Shown here: in pieces, positions 8,020 to 15,988 of the stretch | Numbering within the stretch: position 1 is the first letter of the stretch | Layout of the letters: every line of letters starts with the position of its first letter | Origin: a virus | IMG/VR virus record: IMGVR_UViG_3300025732_000080 | Coordinates: 1 to 43,389 of that record | Strand: one strand, 5' to 3' | Length of the DNA stretch: 43,389 nt | Translations under genes and position numbers: made by a program | The notes under the pieces: generated by a model | Told to the model about the DNA's origin: nothing | Database searches by the model: none | The model's input: only the letters and a program-made list of their open reading frames with translations

Positions 8020-8229
8020 TTAACTTAATTGGTTTAAAATTTCCTCACATCTTTGTTTCAGAACCTTGCCCTTTACATTCGGCAAAACTTCATTGAATAT
8101 TTCCTTTGCTCTTTTCGGGTCAACAAAGTGCCAATGTGGCAATCCGTTGCCCCCTGTTTCACAGTAGAAAGATACTAATTTATCCGCATTTTTTATACGA
8201 ATAATGTCAAATTTTACGTCTTTTTGCAT
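8020..8229 (-). CDS. Uncharacterised 69-residue protein
   Basis: Small soluble protein, ATG start with an A-rich leader (AAAAAATG context), placed between a 67-residue gene and the annealing protein. FYCETGGNGLPHWHFVDPKRAKEIF has no motif I can assign. Its operon position suggests an early, DNA-metabolism-related or host-takeover role, inferred from location only. Confidence 0.65.
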   Translation of the reverse strand: MQKDVKFDIIRIKNADKLVSFYCETGGNGLPHWHFVDPKRAKEIFNEVLPNVKGKVLKQRCEEILNQLS

Positions 8230-8240
8230 TTTTTTTGATT

Positions 8241-8444
8241 TTAATTATATGATCCAAATTGTTTAAATCCCTTCCAGTCGTTGCCGCTTTCAAATTCATT
8301 TTGTGAATCCTGGCAATCGTCAAGGGTCAGACTACCGTCGCTTTCGCCCGTTAATTCATAAAGGCAATTCCAAAGGTCTATGCCCTTTAAATCGAGCGCA
8401 TACGTCATGCGCTCGAATAGGTTTAATTTGCTCTTGTTGTTCAT
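8241..8444 (-). CDS. Uncharacterised acidic 67-residue protein
   Basis: Start chosen at ATG 8442-8444, which overlaps the upstream stop as ATGA; a further upstream start would read through the neighbour. The protein is acidic in its C-terminal half (LTLDDCQDSQNEFESGNDW). No family recognised. It belongs to the same early operon as its neighbours. Confidence 0.65.
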   Translation of the reverse strand: MNNKSKLNLFERMTYALDLKGIDLWNCLYELTGESDGSLTLDDCQDSQNEFESGNDWKGFKQFGSYN

Positions 8445-8884
8445 AATTCGCTTAAGTATTTTAGTTCGCCTTGATAATGCTCCCAATCTAATAACTCACT
8501 TTCGTGGTTATTTAAAAAATGGTTTTCGCATTCGTTTAAAAGTTGTTTGAAAATTAGAGAATCAATTATCGTAACAGGTATATAATTTTCAGAAATTCCA
8601 TCCTTCGGGCATTGGCTTATGCCATTGATTGTAATTTCAAAGTCAATTTGTCCGTTTTGATCCTCTGTTTCCGGCACATAGTTTGTTATTTCACCTGAAT
8701 ATTCGACCAGGTATAAAACGTTATCGATTTCTATTTCTAATTCTGTGCCGCCTCCCGACTGGTTTACTTTCATGTAGTCCTTATTTTGACTTAAAAGTTT
8801 GCATTCGTTTACGGTTTGCCTTAACGCCTCTACTGTTTTGCGATATTCTGACATTGCTTTGTCTAATGCGTTAAAATTATACAT
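8441..8884 (-). CDS. Uncharacterised 147-residue early protein
   Basis: A helical N terminus (about 1-35) is followed by a Gly-rich turn (QSGGGTELEIEIDN) and an acidic beta-rich part, ending in a helical tail. No recognised family. It is the first gene after the terminator at 8913-8937 and overlaps the next gene by four bases (ATGA). Its leader, rich in AAAATC repeats, resembles that of the 60-residue gene upstream. Confidence 0.7.
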   Translation of the reverse strand: MYNFNALDKAMSEYRKTVEALRQTVNECKLLSQNKDYMKVNQSGGGTELEIEIDNVLYLVEYSGEITNYVPETEDQNGQIDFEITINGISQCPKDGISENYIPVTIIDSLIFKQLLNECENHFLNNHESELLDWEHYQGELKYLSEL

Positions 8885-8904
8885 GATTTTGATTTTGATT
8901 GTTT

Positions 8905-8937
8905 TAAAAATAGGGGGCAGTCGAAGCTACCGCCCCC
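8905..8937 (-). terminator. Rho-independent terminator
   Basis: On the minus strand GGGGGC (8937-8932) pairs with GCCCCC (8918-8913), followed by TATTTTT. It lies between the 60-residue gene and the 147-residue gene, so it would limit read-through into the recombination operon unless antiterminated. A shorter CCTG/CAGG hairpin lies just upstream (around 8960-8980). Confidence 0.6.
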
Positions 8938-9002
8938 GTACCAAAGTTTACTATTCCCAGGTTGCCTGACCTTTGCCAGGTTTGGAAGGATGAAAAGAGT
9001 TT

Positions 9003-9185
9003 TTAATTTTTTATAAAATAAATATCTGATTCAAATACACATTTTTCACCTTGCCCCTCTGTCCCTATTGCTTCCCAAATTCCACCGTTGTATTTTCTTT
9101 TTATTACAAAACAATAACCCTCTGGTGTTATTAGATTAGTTCCCTCTTTAAAATCTTCTTTTGTTGCCCTTCTTAAATTTTTCAT
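9003..9185 (-). CDS. Uncharacterised 60-residue protein, first gene of the early block
   Basis: ATG at 9183-9185; the sequence looks like a small beta-rich fold (NLITPEGYCFVIKRKYNGGIW). It is the first gene after the 348-bp non-coding region and is followed by a terminator, so it could be a separate short transcript. A -7 box (TATCTTTG, 9214-9221) lies 28 bases upstream. No family recognised; by position it could be an early regulator. Confidence 0.65.
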   Translation of the reverse strand: MKNLRRATKEDFKEGTNLITPEGYCFVIKRKYNGGIWEAIGTEGQGEKCVFESDIYFIKN

Positions 9186-9533
9186 AATTTTTGATTGTTT
9201 TAAAATGATAGATCAAAGATAAAACAAGGGTGAATGGTCAGTATTACCCTTTTTAGTATAAATCATATTAGAAAAATCTTTATACGATAAGTCATTGATA
9301 TATAAACAGATAGATATTAAATATTAACCTATACAACCTAAAAAAAATCAGGTCAGGCCAAAATTACCCTGTTTTAGTAATATAATATATTAAAGGAAAT
9401 TTATATATGTTAAAGGGCATACGCACCTATTTGCCCCCAAATAGTAAAATTTATACGAATTTTACGAATATGCTACTAAAATTACGAAATCGGCTTTTAG
9501 GCCGAATATTGAGAATATCGCCTAAATTGGCTA
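9186..9533. promoter_or_regulatory. Main non-coding control region between late and early blocks
   Basis: 348 bases without a supportable gene, very AT-rich. On the minus strand it contains TATCTTTG (9221-9214), a TAnnTTTG -7 box 28 bases before the 60-residue gene. It also holds two copies of a composite repeat, a weak hairpin GGGCA/TGCCC (9415-9436) followed by TTTAAC, and a TCGGC/GCCGA hairpin (9490-9105+400, that is 9490-9505) near the end of the metallophosphoesterase gene. The whole looks like a terminator-plus-promoter region with operator-like repeats. An origin is also possible. Confidence 0.5.
9236..9379. repeat. Direct repeat GGTCAG...ATTACCCT-TTTTAGTA, two copies 120 bases apart
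   Basis: Copy A: GGTCAG 9236-9241, ATTACCCT 9243-9250, TTTTAGTA 9251-9258. Copy B: GGTCAG 9351-9356, ATTACCCT 9363-9370, TTTTAGTA 9372-9379. Both are followed by AT-rich ATATTA tracts. An inverted TACTAAAA (9474-9481) lies further along. These look like protein-binding sites for a phage regulator; nothing in the sequence identifies the protein. Confidence 0.45.
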
Positions 9534-10547
9534 TTAAACTACCCTGCCGTTAATTATATCGCACAGTTTAACATCGAACGTGCCGCCCTCAAATGTTTCA
9601 ACATGGGCGAAACCGTGCATTGAATTGCTAGCCAATGGGTTGTAATCTGGTCGTAATTCACATAGGCAGCCGGTCGAAAAACACATCGTAACATTACCGT
9701 CAATGTCTATTTCTGTTTGTTTGGAAGACCTGTGCAAATGTCCTATTAAGGTAGATTTTTTTGCCTTCATATAAACCCCCCTGGCAGGGTTTACCGGAGC
9801 GAATACTCCCTTAACTAAATGATGCCCGTGCGTTACATTTAATTTGCCCATTTTAACCAGCACTTTGTCATCTATTAAATGTATGCGCTCCTGATTTAAT
9901 GCTAAACGGTTTTCAAGTTGGTAATAAGGATCGTCGAACACCTCCAGCACCTTTGTCATTAACCAACGTTCATATCTCATATCATGGTTCCCTTTGAGCC
10001 AATAAATATGTGCATTCGGGAAAGCTGCCCTCAAGGCAACGTTAAATTGTTTTGCTGCTTCAAACTCTTGCTTTAGGCTTCTTTTGCGTGGGTCTTTTTC
10101 AAATTTTGAGCATCCATGAAAATCAATGAGATCACCGTTTATAAAAATCGTATTGCAGTTATTTTTAAGCCCATAGTTGAACGCAATTTCTATGCTTTGT
10201 GAATCGTGGTAAGGTATATGAAGATCAGACAACACTAATATATTGTTGCATCCAACGGGCAATGTAAACGGTTCACGGTCTGCTTTATAACTTTCTGGCA
10301 AATTAAACGGATTCTTGGGTCTATCTTCTTCCATTAGGTGTGTTTTTAATATTCCTGTTTTGCCTTTGCCTTCAATTGCCCTTAGCATTGTCCTTGCTGC
10401 GTCTATGCTTGAAAATACTGACTTGTTATCATTGTACATTTTACGGGCAAGCGTCAACGTTGGCACATCCATGCCATATTTGTCTCGGTACTCCCTTGCT
10501 AAATTTGATTTTGAAAACCCTTTTATTGTTTCGCCTTTTTTGGCCAT
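9534..10547 (-). CDS. Calcineurin-like metallophosphoesterase
   Basis: 337 residues from ATG 10545-10547 (TAATG overlap with the endolysin stop); an ATG nine bases upstream is also possible. After a helical N-terminal ~65 residues with a helix-turn-helix feel, the metal-binding motifs follow in order: DLH, GDLID (about 138-142), GNHD (about 186-189), GHH, and GHLH near residue 280. The family hydrolyses phosphomono- or diesters with two metal ions. In phages the substrate may be nucleic acid or a cyclic nucleotide, so a counter-defence role is possible but unproven. It is the last gene of the late block. Confidence 0.85.
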   Translation of the reverse strand: MAKKGETIKGFSKSNLAREYRDKYGMDVPTLTLARKMYNDNKSVFSSIDAARTMLRAIEGKGKTGILKTHLMEEDRPKNPFNLPESYKADREPFTLPVGCNNILVLSDLHIPYHDSQSIEIAFNYGLKNNCNTIFINGDLIDFHGCSKFEKDPRKRSLKQEFEAAKQFNVALRAAFPNAHIYWLKGNHDMRYERWLMTKVLEVFDDPYYQLENRLALNQERIHLIDDKVLVKMGKLNVTHGHHLVKGVFAPVNPARGVYMKAKKSTLIGHLHRSSKQTEIDIDGNVTMCFSTGCLCELRPDYNPLASNSMHGFAHVETFEGGTFDVKLCDIINGRVV

Positions 10548-11038
10548 TACTTCCATGTATTTTCATAGCCGCCTTCGACAAGATCAAGCCACACAAGCGC
10601 AAATAAATTATCTGAAATTAAAGGATCACGCCCGTTTTCATGTCGGCAAATTTCACGGGTCAAAAGTTTAACGTTCTCACGGCTCCATTCAAATTTATCC
10701 CTTGCCTTAAATCCGGTTCCTTTGCAAACTTGTTGAACGTAACTGAATGTTTGATTTTCGACGGGCGGGGCATATTTGTTTAACACCTTTTCAATTGTAG
10801 TCAACTTGTACTTAAAATAATATGATCCCAATAAAACTACTAAAGCCCTTACGCCTTGCCAATATTTACCGAATTGCTCGAATGATCTGTCCTTAGAATC
10901 AGAATGTGGAATTTTGCCCTTCCATTGGCTTTTACTTTTTCGAATGTTTCCAGGATTATTATTTCGCATCCCTCTCGGGTATCGACCATCGTTTAAAAAT
11001 GTAACATCTAAAGGGCTGTTTACAATTTCCTGGAGCAT
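10547..11038 (-). CDS. Endolysin-like peptidoglycan hydrolase (P5-like)
   Basis: 163 residues. RGMRNNNPGNIRKSKSQWKG and the later YAPPVENQT.SYV pattern match a phage lysozyme or transglycosylase-like family related to P5-type structural lysins (GxRNNNPGNI hallmark). No signal peptide, so export would need a holin; a two-helix holin candidate lies 0.5 kb upstream. Translation of the metallophosphoesterase seems coupled to its stop. A terminator precedes the gene. Confidence 0.75.
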   Translation of the reverse strand: MLQEIVNSPLDVTFLNDGRYPRGMRNNNPGNIRKSKSQWKGKIPHSDSKDRSFEQFGKYWQGVRALVVLLGSYYFKYKLTTIEKVLNKYAPPVENQTFSYVQQVCKGTGFKARDKFEWSRENVKLLTREICRHENGRDPLISDNLFALVWLDLVEGGYENTWK

Positions 11039-11053
11039 GAAAATAATTTTTAA

Positions 11054-11092
11054 GAAACAAAAAAGGGCAGCCTATTTATCGTACTGCCCTTA
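11054..11092 (-). terminator. Rho-independent terminator
   Basis: Minus strand AAGGGCAG (11092-11085) pairs with CTGCCCTT (11071-11064), an 8-bp stem with a 13-base loop, followed by TTTTGTTTC. It lies between the exported 134-residue gene and the endolysin gene. Its GGGCAG/CTGCCC core is shared with the terminator at 28.2 kb. Confidence 0.8.
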
Positions 11093-11107
11093 GAAAATTA
11101 TTCACTT

Positions 11108-11512
11108 TCAATTCTCTTTTTTTACCTCTGCAAAGATTTTTAATCTTGTGCTTTGGGTTCCTGATGTAATTACCTCGTATTTTATTCGACCGCTCATATA
11201 GTTTCCTGTTATCGCTTTGCTTGTTGTTTGAACTCCGTTTATCGTAACCGTTCCGATGCTTATATATTCAGTACTTGAAGCCTCTTTAGGTTTGTGATAA
11301 AACGTAATTGTTCCGGCAGTTGACCCGCTCAATGAATCAGCGATGATGTGAAAAGCGTAATCAAATGGATAGCTAAACTCCATTGTTTCCCGTGTAATCG
11401 TATCAGCGTTCGTAATTGTGTCAAGTGTTTCCGTAACATACGTACGGTTAACCTGACCAAACGAAACAAACGAAACAGCAAGGAATGAAAATAGTAAAAG
11501 AAATTTTTTCAT
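11108..11512 (-). CDS. Exported 134-residue protein
   Basis: A clear Sec signal peptide (MKKFLLLFSFLAVSFVSFGQ, cleavage likely after FGQ) is followed by a beta-rich, Thr/Ser-rich domain ending in basic KIFAEVKKEN. The product is predicted to reach the periplasm or be secreted. It lies between the holin candidate and endolysin, so a role in lysis, surface modification or superinfection exclusion is possible. No family recognised. Confidence 0.75.
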   Translation of the reverse strand: MKKFLLLFSFLAVSFVSFGQVNRTYVTETLDTITNADTITRETMEFSYPFDYAFHIIADSLSGSTAGTITFYHKPKEASSTEYISIGTVTINGVQTTSKAITGNYMSGRIKYEVITSGTQSTRLKIFAEVKKEN

Positions 11513-11546
11513 TTTAAAAATATTTTAAACGTTTAAAAATACAAAG

Positions 11547-11744
11547 CTATTGATCCCTCTTAAAAAAGAAACCATATAAGGCCACTACCAACCCTATAAT
11601 AACATTAGCAGCATCCCAGACTGCATCTAAATTATTTTGAAGGAATGTTAAAACTGGAAGCCATGCATTGAGGCCAATTAAGCCAATGATAGTTCCAATT
11701 GCCGTTAAAAAATGTCGAATTAAAGATTTTGTTTTCGGATCCAT
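11547..11744 (-). CDS. Two-helix membrane protein, holin candidate
   Basis: 65 residues: a cytoplasmic-like charged start (MDPKTKSLIRH), helix about 12-35 (FLTAIGTIIGLIGLNAWLPV), a short loop with acidic residues, helix about 45-60 (ANVIIGLVVALYGFFF) and a KRDQ end. Size, two transmembrane helices and nearness to an endolysin fit a class II holin. This rests on topology and context only. Confidence 0.6.
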   Translation of the reverse strand: MDPKTKSLIRHFLTAIGTIIGLIGLNAWLPVLTFLQNNLDAVWDAANVIIGLVVALYGFFFKRDQ

Positions 11745-11763
11745 TTTATAAAAATTTTATTTG

Positions 11764-13611
11764 TTACTTATTCCTTTGTCTTGTCTTAACGTACATATTT
11801 CCCTTACCTTCGATGTAATAAATTCCACCTATCGGAATTTCGCTTAACTCTGCTTGTCTTTTACTTTTAAAAGTTCGTATTCCCATATTATCTACCGTAG
11901 GATAATCTGTTTGGGCTGCCCGTTCGGTTAATGCGCTTGGAACAAACGAAAGCTGTTTAGTAATTTCCTTTTTAATCTCTTCTTTAAATTGTCTTTCATT
12001 CCTTTGAATCTCATCCTTTGACAACGGCCGCCCTGCGTTCATTTCAGAGGGCATATACGGTGCTCTCATTCCGAAACAATTAGTATCTAAATACAACTTA
12101 AAGTCGCAAACCTCAACACTCCTACATTCAAGGCCACCGCCACCGCCTCCAGGATCGCACATGAGCATAACATAAGCTGGTGTGCAATCGCCATCCCACG
12201 GCGCAGGTAAACTTCCACAATTGAAAAATTCACTTGATGCCACTCGAACACATGAACCCTCTTTAAACGCTAAGATTGAATCCGGATCGCTTGTTCCAGA
12301 ATTAAAAATCTGTCGCATATCTTCGCAATCCGTAATAAAATTACTGCCTGAAACCCTTTGACAGCTTCCTGTTCCTGTATTCAATGTTAAAATAAAATCC
12401 CCTGCATCCAATGTACCACCGGCACTAAATATGGATGCAATCGTGTCACAGTTAACAGTTGCCGCACCTGGAAATGGAATTTTGACACATTCGCCCCCGT
12501 TATCTGCGTATATTGAATCAGCAGTCGAAGCCGGACTAAATAAAGCATTAAGACTATCGCAATTGAAGTCTAACATTACGGCCTCTCCATACATTCCTTC
12601 GCTTCCGCAATATAATTTAGTAAACCCTGGGGGCGGGACAGGGTCCATAATAGGCGAAGCAATTATATCCCCTGCATCAATCGAAACGTCTATACAATTA
12701 GTTGCCCTTGTTGATATTTCTACTTTAAAACAATTTTCGCCACGCAAAATAAATGCAATGTCATCTTCCATTAATTCGCTCTCCTCTTGTATTTCCTGCA
12801 AAATTCCGCAAATATCAATGTAAATAGAATCTGTTAAAACGCAATCACCATTAGGCAAAATAGTAACATACTTTTGCCCTGCTTCCGTGTTTGCATCTTC
12901 TAATAAATTCAATGCTTCACATAAAATGCCTTCATTAAGACAAGCTAAAACGCTATCGCAAAGGAATGTATTAACACAAGCTGCCACGCTATCACAATTT
13001 AGTGGTGGTATTGACCCGTTTATGCCTCCTTTAATTACACACGTATCAACTGGTGTACCATCCCAATCAGTTAAAGCAAACGTACTATCATTAATGCAAT
13101 TGAGCATATAGCCGTACTGAAAATTAGTTCCATTCTCATTTATCAATGTGTAACTTCCGTCTGCATTATTTACAAGTCTGACAGTGTCCCCAACACCCGT
13201 AATCAAATTAAGATCGTAAAGCCTACAATTATTTGACTGATTGACACCTACTAATTTATCCCCTGTGCCGTAACTTTCGTTTCCGAATGTTCCTAAAACT
13301 TCGCACAAAACTCCACCTGTTAAACAATCTCCAACGCTATCACAATTAAAGCCGCCTCCACCGCCACCACCATCACCACCATAATTGTTTATAATGTCGA
13401 TTAAGTCCTGGATGCTTATACAGATAGTTAGTTTGCCTGTCGTATCTGTCATCCTGAACATTGAATCCAGCTTTACCCCTGCCGTGTCCTGGCATCCGTA
13501 AAGTTGCTTAAAGGAAATTCCTTTTCCGTCATTCTCATAAGTTTGTGAAAATGACACATTCGCTGCAAACATTAGGCAGCCTATAAAGATTATTTTATTT
13601 AACATCCGCAT
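11764..13611 (-). CDS. Secreted Cys-rich repeat protein related to the large fibre
   Basis: 615 residues with a signal peptide ending near NVSFSQ. Residues about 28-75 (DGKGISFKQLYGC) and 146-190 (ADGSYTLINENG..F.YGY) align with the N terminus of the 1241-residue fibre, so the two are paralogues there. A Gly-rich stretch follows. Residues 350-463 hold three ~38-residue repeats of the form [ND]C(D/E)xxxxIFSxG...DSI...GxCxRV, and there are many Cys. The C-terminal 80 residues are charged, then beta-rich (IPIGGIYYIEGKGNMYV). Probably a surface or tail-associated adhesin. A second ATG lies at 13603-13605; it overlaps the upstream gene. Confidence 0.8.
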   Translation of the reverse strand: MRMLNKIIFIGCLMFAANVSFSQTYENDGKGISFKQLYGCQDTAGVKLDSMFRMTDTTGKLTICISIQDLIDIINNYGGDGGGGGGGFNCDSVGDCLTGGVLCEVLGTFGNESYGTGDKLVGVNQSNNCRLYDLNLITGVGDTVRLVNNADGSYTLINENGTNFQYGYMLNCINDSTFALTDWDGTPVDTCVIKGGINGSIPPLNCDSVAACVNTFLCDSVLACLNEGILCEALNLLEDANTEAGQKYVTILPNGDCVLTDSIYIDICGILQEIQEESELMEDDIAFILRGENCFKVEISTRATNCIDVSIDAGDIIASPIMDPVPPPGFTKLYCGSEGMYGEAVMLDFNCDSLNALFSPASTADSIYADNGGECVKIPFPGAATVNCDTIASIFSAGGTLDAGDFILTLNTGTGSCQRVSGSNFITDCEDMRQIFNSGTSDPDSILAFKEGSCVRVASSEFFNCGSLPAPWDGDCTPAYVMLMCDPGGGGGGLECRSVEVCDFKLYLDTNCFGMRAPYMPSEMNAGRPLSKDEIQRNERQFKEEIKKEITKQLSFVPSALTERAAQTDYPTVDNMGIRTFKSKRQAELSEIPIGGIYYIEGKGNMYVKTRQRNK

Positions 13612-14150
13612 GGTGTATCTGTATTTGGATTATCTGATCCGTTTGTTGTACAAAATCCTGAACCTATTAAAATATTGGGTCTGAATCTTACCGAAATTGT
13701 GCATGGTAGTTCTGCTGTTCCCATTTCTTTAGGGCTTCCGTTTTCATCGAAAAACTCAATACGGTAATTATTAGCATCGAAATTTGCCCCGTTCCATTGA
13801 ATTTCATACGTGAACGGGTCCATGCCAGTTGCCATATATCCGCCCTCAATTTTTTGTCCGTTCCAATAAAGTTCAAAGAAAGCATATTGGTTGTTGTCAG
13901 TTGGGTAAACGTATGTTTGCCCTGTTAATGGGTCAACAAAGGGCAAATCAATCTCGGTTTCGCCCGTTAAAATCCAAGACCACATAACCGGTTTACCAGG
14001 AATAGTAAAGGTCAAAAAACCTTTGATCCATTCAAGTATTTTCCGTACAGTTATCCAATTGTTTCTTAGCCCATTTTTAGTTAGCTTTCCACAATTATCA
14101 GGTACTTCGATTGTTGTATTTGCTAAAGCAGCGCACGTATTTACGGCCAT
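13599..14150 (-). CDS. Uncharacterised probable virion protein (183 aa)
   Basis: Soluble, beta-rich in its second half (FFELYWNGQKIEGGYMATG, YEIQWNGANFDANNYRIEFF), rich in Cys at both ends and ending DTPCGC. It lies in the run of late structural genes between the secreted repeat protein and a Cys-rich 135-residue protein. Its hydrophilic beta-sandwich look would fit a fibre accessory or decoration protein. No family recognised. Confidence 0.7.
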   Translation of the reverse strand: MAVNTCAALANTTIEVPDNCGKLTKNGLRNNWITVRKILEWIKGFLTFTIPGKPVMWSWILTGETEIDLPFVDPLTGQTYVYPTDNNQYAFFELYWNGQKIEGGYMATGMDPFTYEIQWNGANFDANNYRIEFFDENGSPKEMGTAELPCTISVRFRPNILIGSGFCTTNGSDNPNTDTPCGC

Positions 14151-14160
14151 ATCTTAAAAT

Positions 14161-14568
14161 TTAGAAAGTTGAACAAATTTTAATAGTACTTCCATCTTCT
14201 GCTAATTCACTTCCGCAAATTTCCTGTGCTGTAACCTCGTCTTGATCCACTTCAAAGAATATTCCTGTCGTTAATCTAAAATGCTTATAAATCGTTTGAG
14301 TTTCATCACATTCGTTTATTGTGTATTCTAACGCACACCCATCCGGTTGCAATATCTGAAAATTAATAAGTGCATCTTCATTCAGTATGTTAGCAAATTT
14401 TAAAGGCTCTCCAATGTCAAATATTCCCTTTACTGAATAAATTTTGCCCCTGAAATTTGCGTAAAATATATGTTGCCCTGCTTGTACGGCTTCTAATGGT
14501 AATTCGATGCAATCCCCACATGAGAAATGCCCGAAATCAAAAACATTACAGCCTCCGCAACAACTCAT
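14161..14568 (-). CDS. Cys-rich 135-residue late protein
   Basis: Starts MSCCGGCNVFDFGHFSCGDC, with seven Cys in the first 20 or so residues and further Cys pairs near the C terminus, suggesting bound metal or disulphides. The rest is beta-rich. It lies 10 bases from both neighbours in the connector and fibre region. Several late proteins here share Cys-dense N termini (60-, 213- and 318-residue proteins). Function unknown; a small virion protein is likely. Confidence 0.7.
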   Translation of the reverse strand: MSCCGGCNVFDFGHFSCGDCIELPLEAVQAGQHIFYANFRGKIYSVKGIFDIGEPLKFANILNEDALINFQILQPDGCALEYTINECDETQTIYKHFRLTTGIFFEVDQDEVTAQEICGSELAEDGSTIKICSTF

Positions 14569-14577
14569 AATTTAAAG

Positions 14578-14985
14578 CTATTTGTTTGCAAAGTTAAGAA
14601 AAAAATATAATAATCCTATCCCGAAAAGCCATAAACAGAACAAGTAAGATAAATCACCCCCAACATTAAACCAAATGATCCCTGTTATGAGAGTAAAAAT
14701 CCAAACTCCCATACAATAAGGGCACATTAACCAATAAACTACCTTCGACCTTTTGGCTACGTGCCAATATACTGTGTCGTTTATCATTGCCTCCGCTTCT
14801 TTTGCGCTATAATCTTCATTTTCGTCTATTGAATCAATTAACATTTTATCTTCTTCGTACATCCACTTTGAAATGATCCAAAATTTTAGTTTTCCGAAAA
14901 TACCGTAATAACTGCTCATGTCAATGAGTGCGTAAGCTATCCAGCCCGAAATTGCACCGGCAAATAAGACTGAAACGGTTAACAT
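14578..14985 (-). CDS. Membrane protein with CPYC motif (DUF1360-like)
   Basis: 135 residues from ATG 14983-14985; an upstream TTG is less likely. Hydrophobic helix at the N terminus (LTVSVLFAGAISGWIAYALI), a cytosolic acidic middle, then two helices after the motif LMCPYCMGVWIFTLITG. The CPYCxGxW signature at a helix start matches DUF1360-type small membrane proteins. Role unknown. It overlaps the upstream gene by seven bases and sits among structural genes. Confidence 0.65.
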   Translation of the reverse strand: MLTVSVLFAGAISGWIAYALIDMSSYYGIFGKLKFWIISKWMYEEDKMLIDSIDENEDYSAKEAEAMINDTVYWHVAKRSKVVYWLMCPYCMGVWIFTLITGIIWFNVGGDLSYLFCLWLFGIGLLYFFLNFANK

Positions 14986-15386
14986 ATCGAACAATTATTT
15001 GGCCTTATGAACTCTTTTAACTCTACTTCTATTTTCATAAATTGTACTTTTGAATCTTTTAATTCGACTTTGTTTAACTCCTTGAAAACCTGTACACTAT
15101 CGTCATTTGTACTTATTAAAATTTGCCCCGTACATCCTAATTCGTGCAAAAATGCACCTAAAAAATTTGCGCTTAAATCAATATACTGAACGTATATGTT
15201 AAATCGTCTTGTTGCTATTAATACATTGCTTGTATTCGTTGCCGTAAATTCAGTCCGGCCGTCTGCTTCCTGAATCGTAAATGCATTATTGCCTCTCCTG
15301 TCATCGAATGCAGGATTTTCTAACTTCACAAAGTTAGCAACGTTACAAAACCATCTTTCTATATTATTTAGCTGCCCTTGAAACAT
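14979..15386 (-). CDS. Probable tail-completion/terminator-type protein (135 aa)
   Basis: Mixed alpha-beta protein (NIERWFCNVANFVKLENPAF, NIYVQYIDLSANFLGAFLHELG). It overlaps the gpS/gp10-like gene upstream by 19 bases. In siphophages the gene after the head-tail closure protein often encodes a tail terminator; size and position fit, but I see no decisive motif. Late virion assembly is the likely role. Confidence 0.5.
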   Translation of the reverse strand: MFQGQLNNIERWFCNVANFVKLENPAFDDRRGNNAFTIQEADGRTEFTATNTSNVLIATRRFNIYVQYIDLSANFLGAFLHELGCTGQILISTNDDSVQVFKELNKVELKDSKVQFMKIEVELKEFIRPNNCSIC

Positions 15387-15829
15387 TCGTTAATTGTATC
15401 GATTATTCCTTGTTGTAAAATTCTTAGCATTTCTTCTTCTTCATTATCTCTTAATCCAAAAATTGGCTCATTTACTTGTATATCGCTTTCCTCTTGAAAT
15501 TGTGCAATATTCGCTAAGTCTAAATCTGTAAAGCCTATAACGTTTCGATTTTCATATTTTCCTACCTGTATTGAGTTTCTTAGATTGCCTTCAAATACAA
15601 GGTTTTTGTTAAGATTGTTTTTTCCCTTTTTTAATCGTTTTAAAAGATAAGCATTTGAATACCCTCCCATTGTTCCACCATCCAACGTTATTCCCTTGTC
15701 AAAAATCCTGCTTAACATTTCACTCATGCCCTGCTCCAACGCTGCAATTTCCACAATATCCTTGCGTTTTGCTACACATTCGGCAATGCTTTCCAGCTTC
15801 TTATTAACCCTTTTTAACGTTGTTGGCAT
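15368..15829 (-). CDS. Virion morphogenesis (gpS/HK97 gp10-like) protein
   Basis: 153 residues. The block LVFEGNLRNSIQVGKYENRN, then IAQFQEE and IFGLRDNEEEEMLRIL, matches the phage virion morphogenesis/tail completion family: a basic helix, GxLRNSI strand and terminal IFGLSxEExExI helix. These proteins close the head-tail joint or complete the tail. Overlaps its neighbours at both ends. Confidence 0.7.
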   Translation of the reverse strand: MPTTLKRVNKKLESIAECVAKRKDIVEIAALEQGMSEMLSRIFDKGITLDGGTMGGYSNAYLLKRLKKGKNNLNKNLVFEGNLRNSIQVGKYENRNVIGFTDLDLANIAQFQEESDIQVNEPIFGLRDNEEEEMLRILQQGIIDTINECFKGS

Positions 15830-15986
15830 TTATTGCGTAAATGTTATTGTTCTTTGGTTTAACTGTTACCGTGTAATTACTGTTTTTTGTTTTATCGGCT
15901 TCAATTTTTTTCAATTGCTGTGCGCGGCTCATTCCTGCCGTGCCGTAACTTCTTGAATAACTTTTGCCGCCTCCACAAGCACACAT
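15804..15986 (-). CDS. Small Cys/Gly-start basic protein (60 aa)
   Basis: ATG at 15984-15986, two bases after the stop of the 381-residue gene; an upstream TTG would lie inside that gene. MCACGGGKSYSRSYGTAG, then a basic helix (RAQQLKKIEADKTK) and a beta-like tail. The gene overlaps the gpS-like gene by 26 bases. No recognised family. Confidence 0.6.
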   Translation of the reverse strand: MCACGGGKSYSRSYGTAGMSRAQQLKKIEADKTKNSNYTVTVKPKNNNIYAINANNVKKG

Positions 15987-15988
15987 AT

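Noticed and set aside
10547-10700. Helix-turn-helix N terminus of the metallophosphoesterase as a separate regulator
   Set aside because: It is continuous with the enzyme frame and shows no independent stop; kept as part of one protein.
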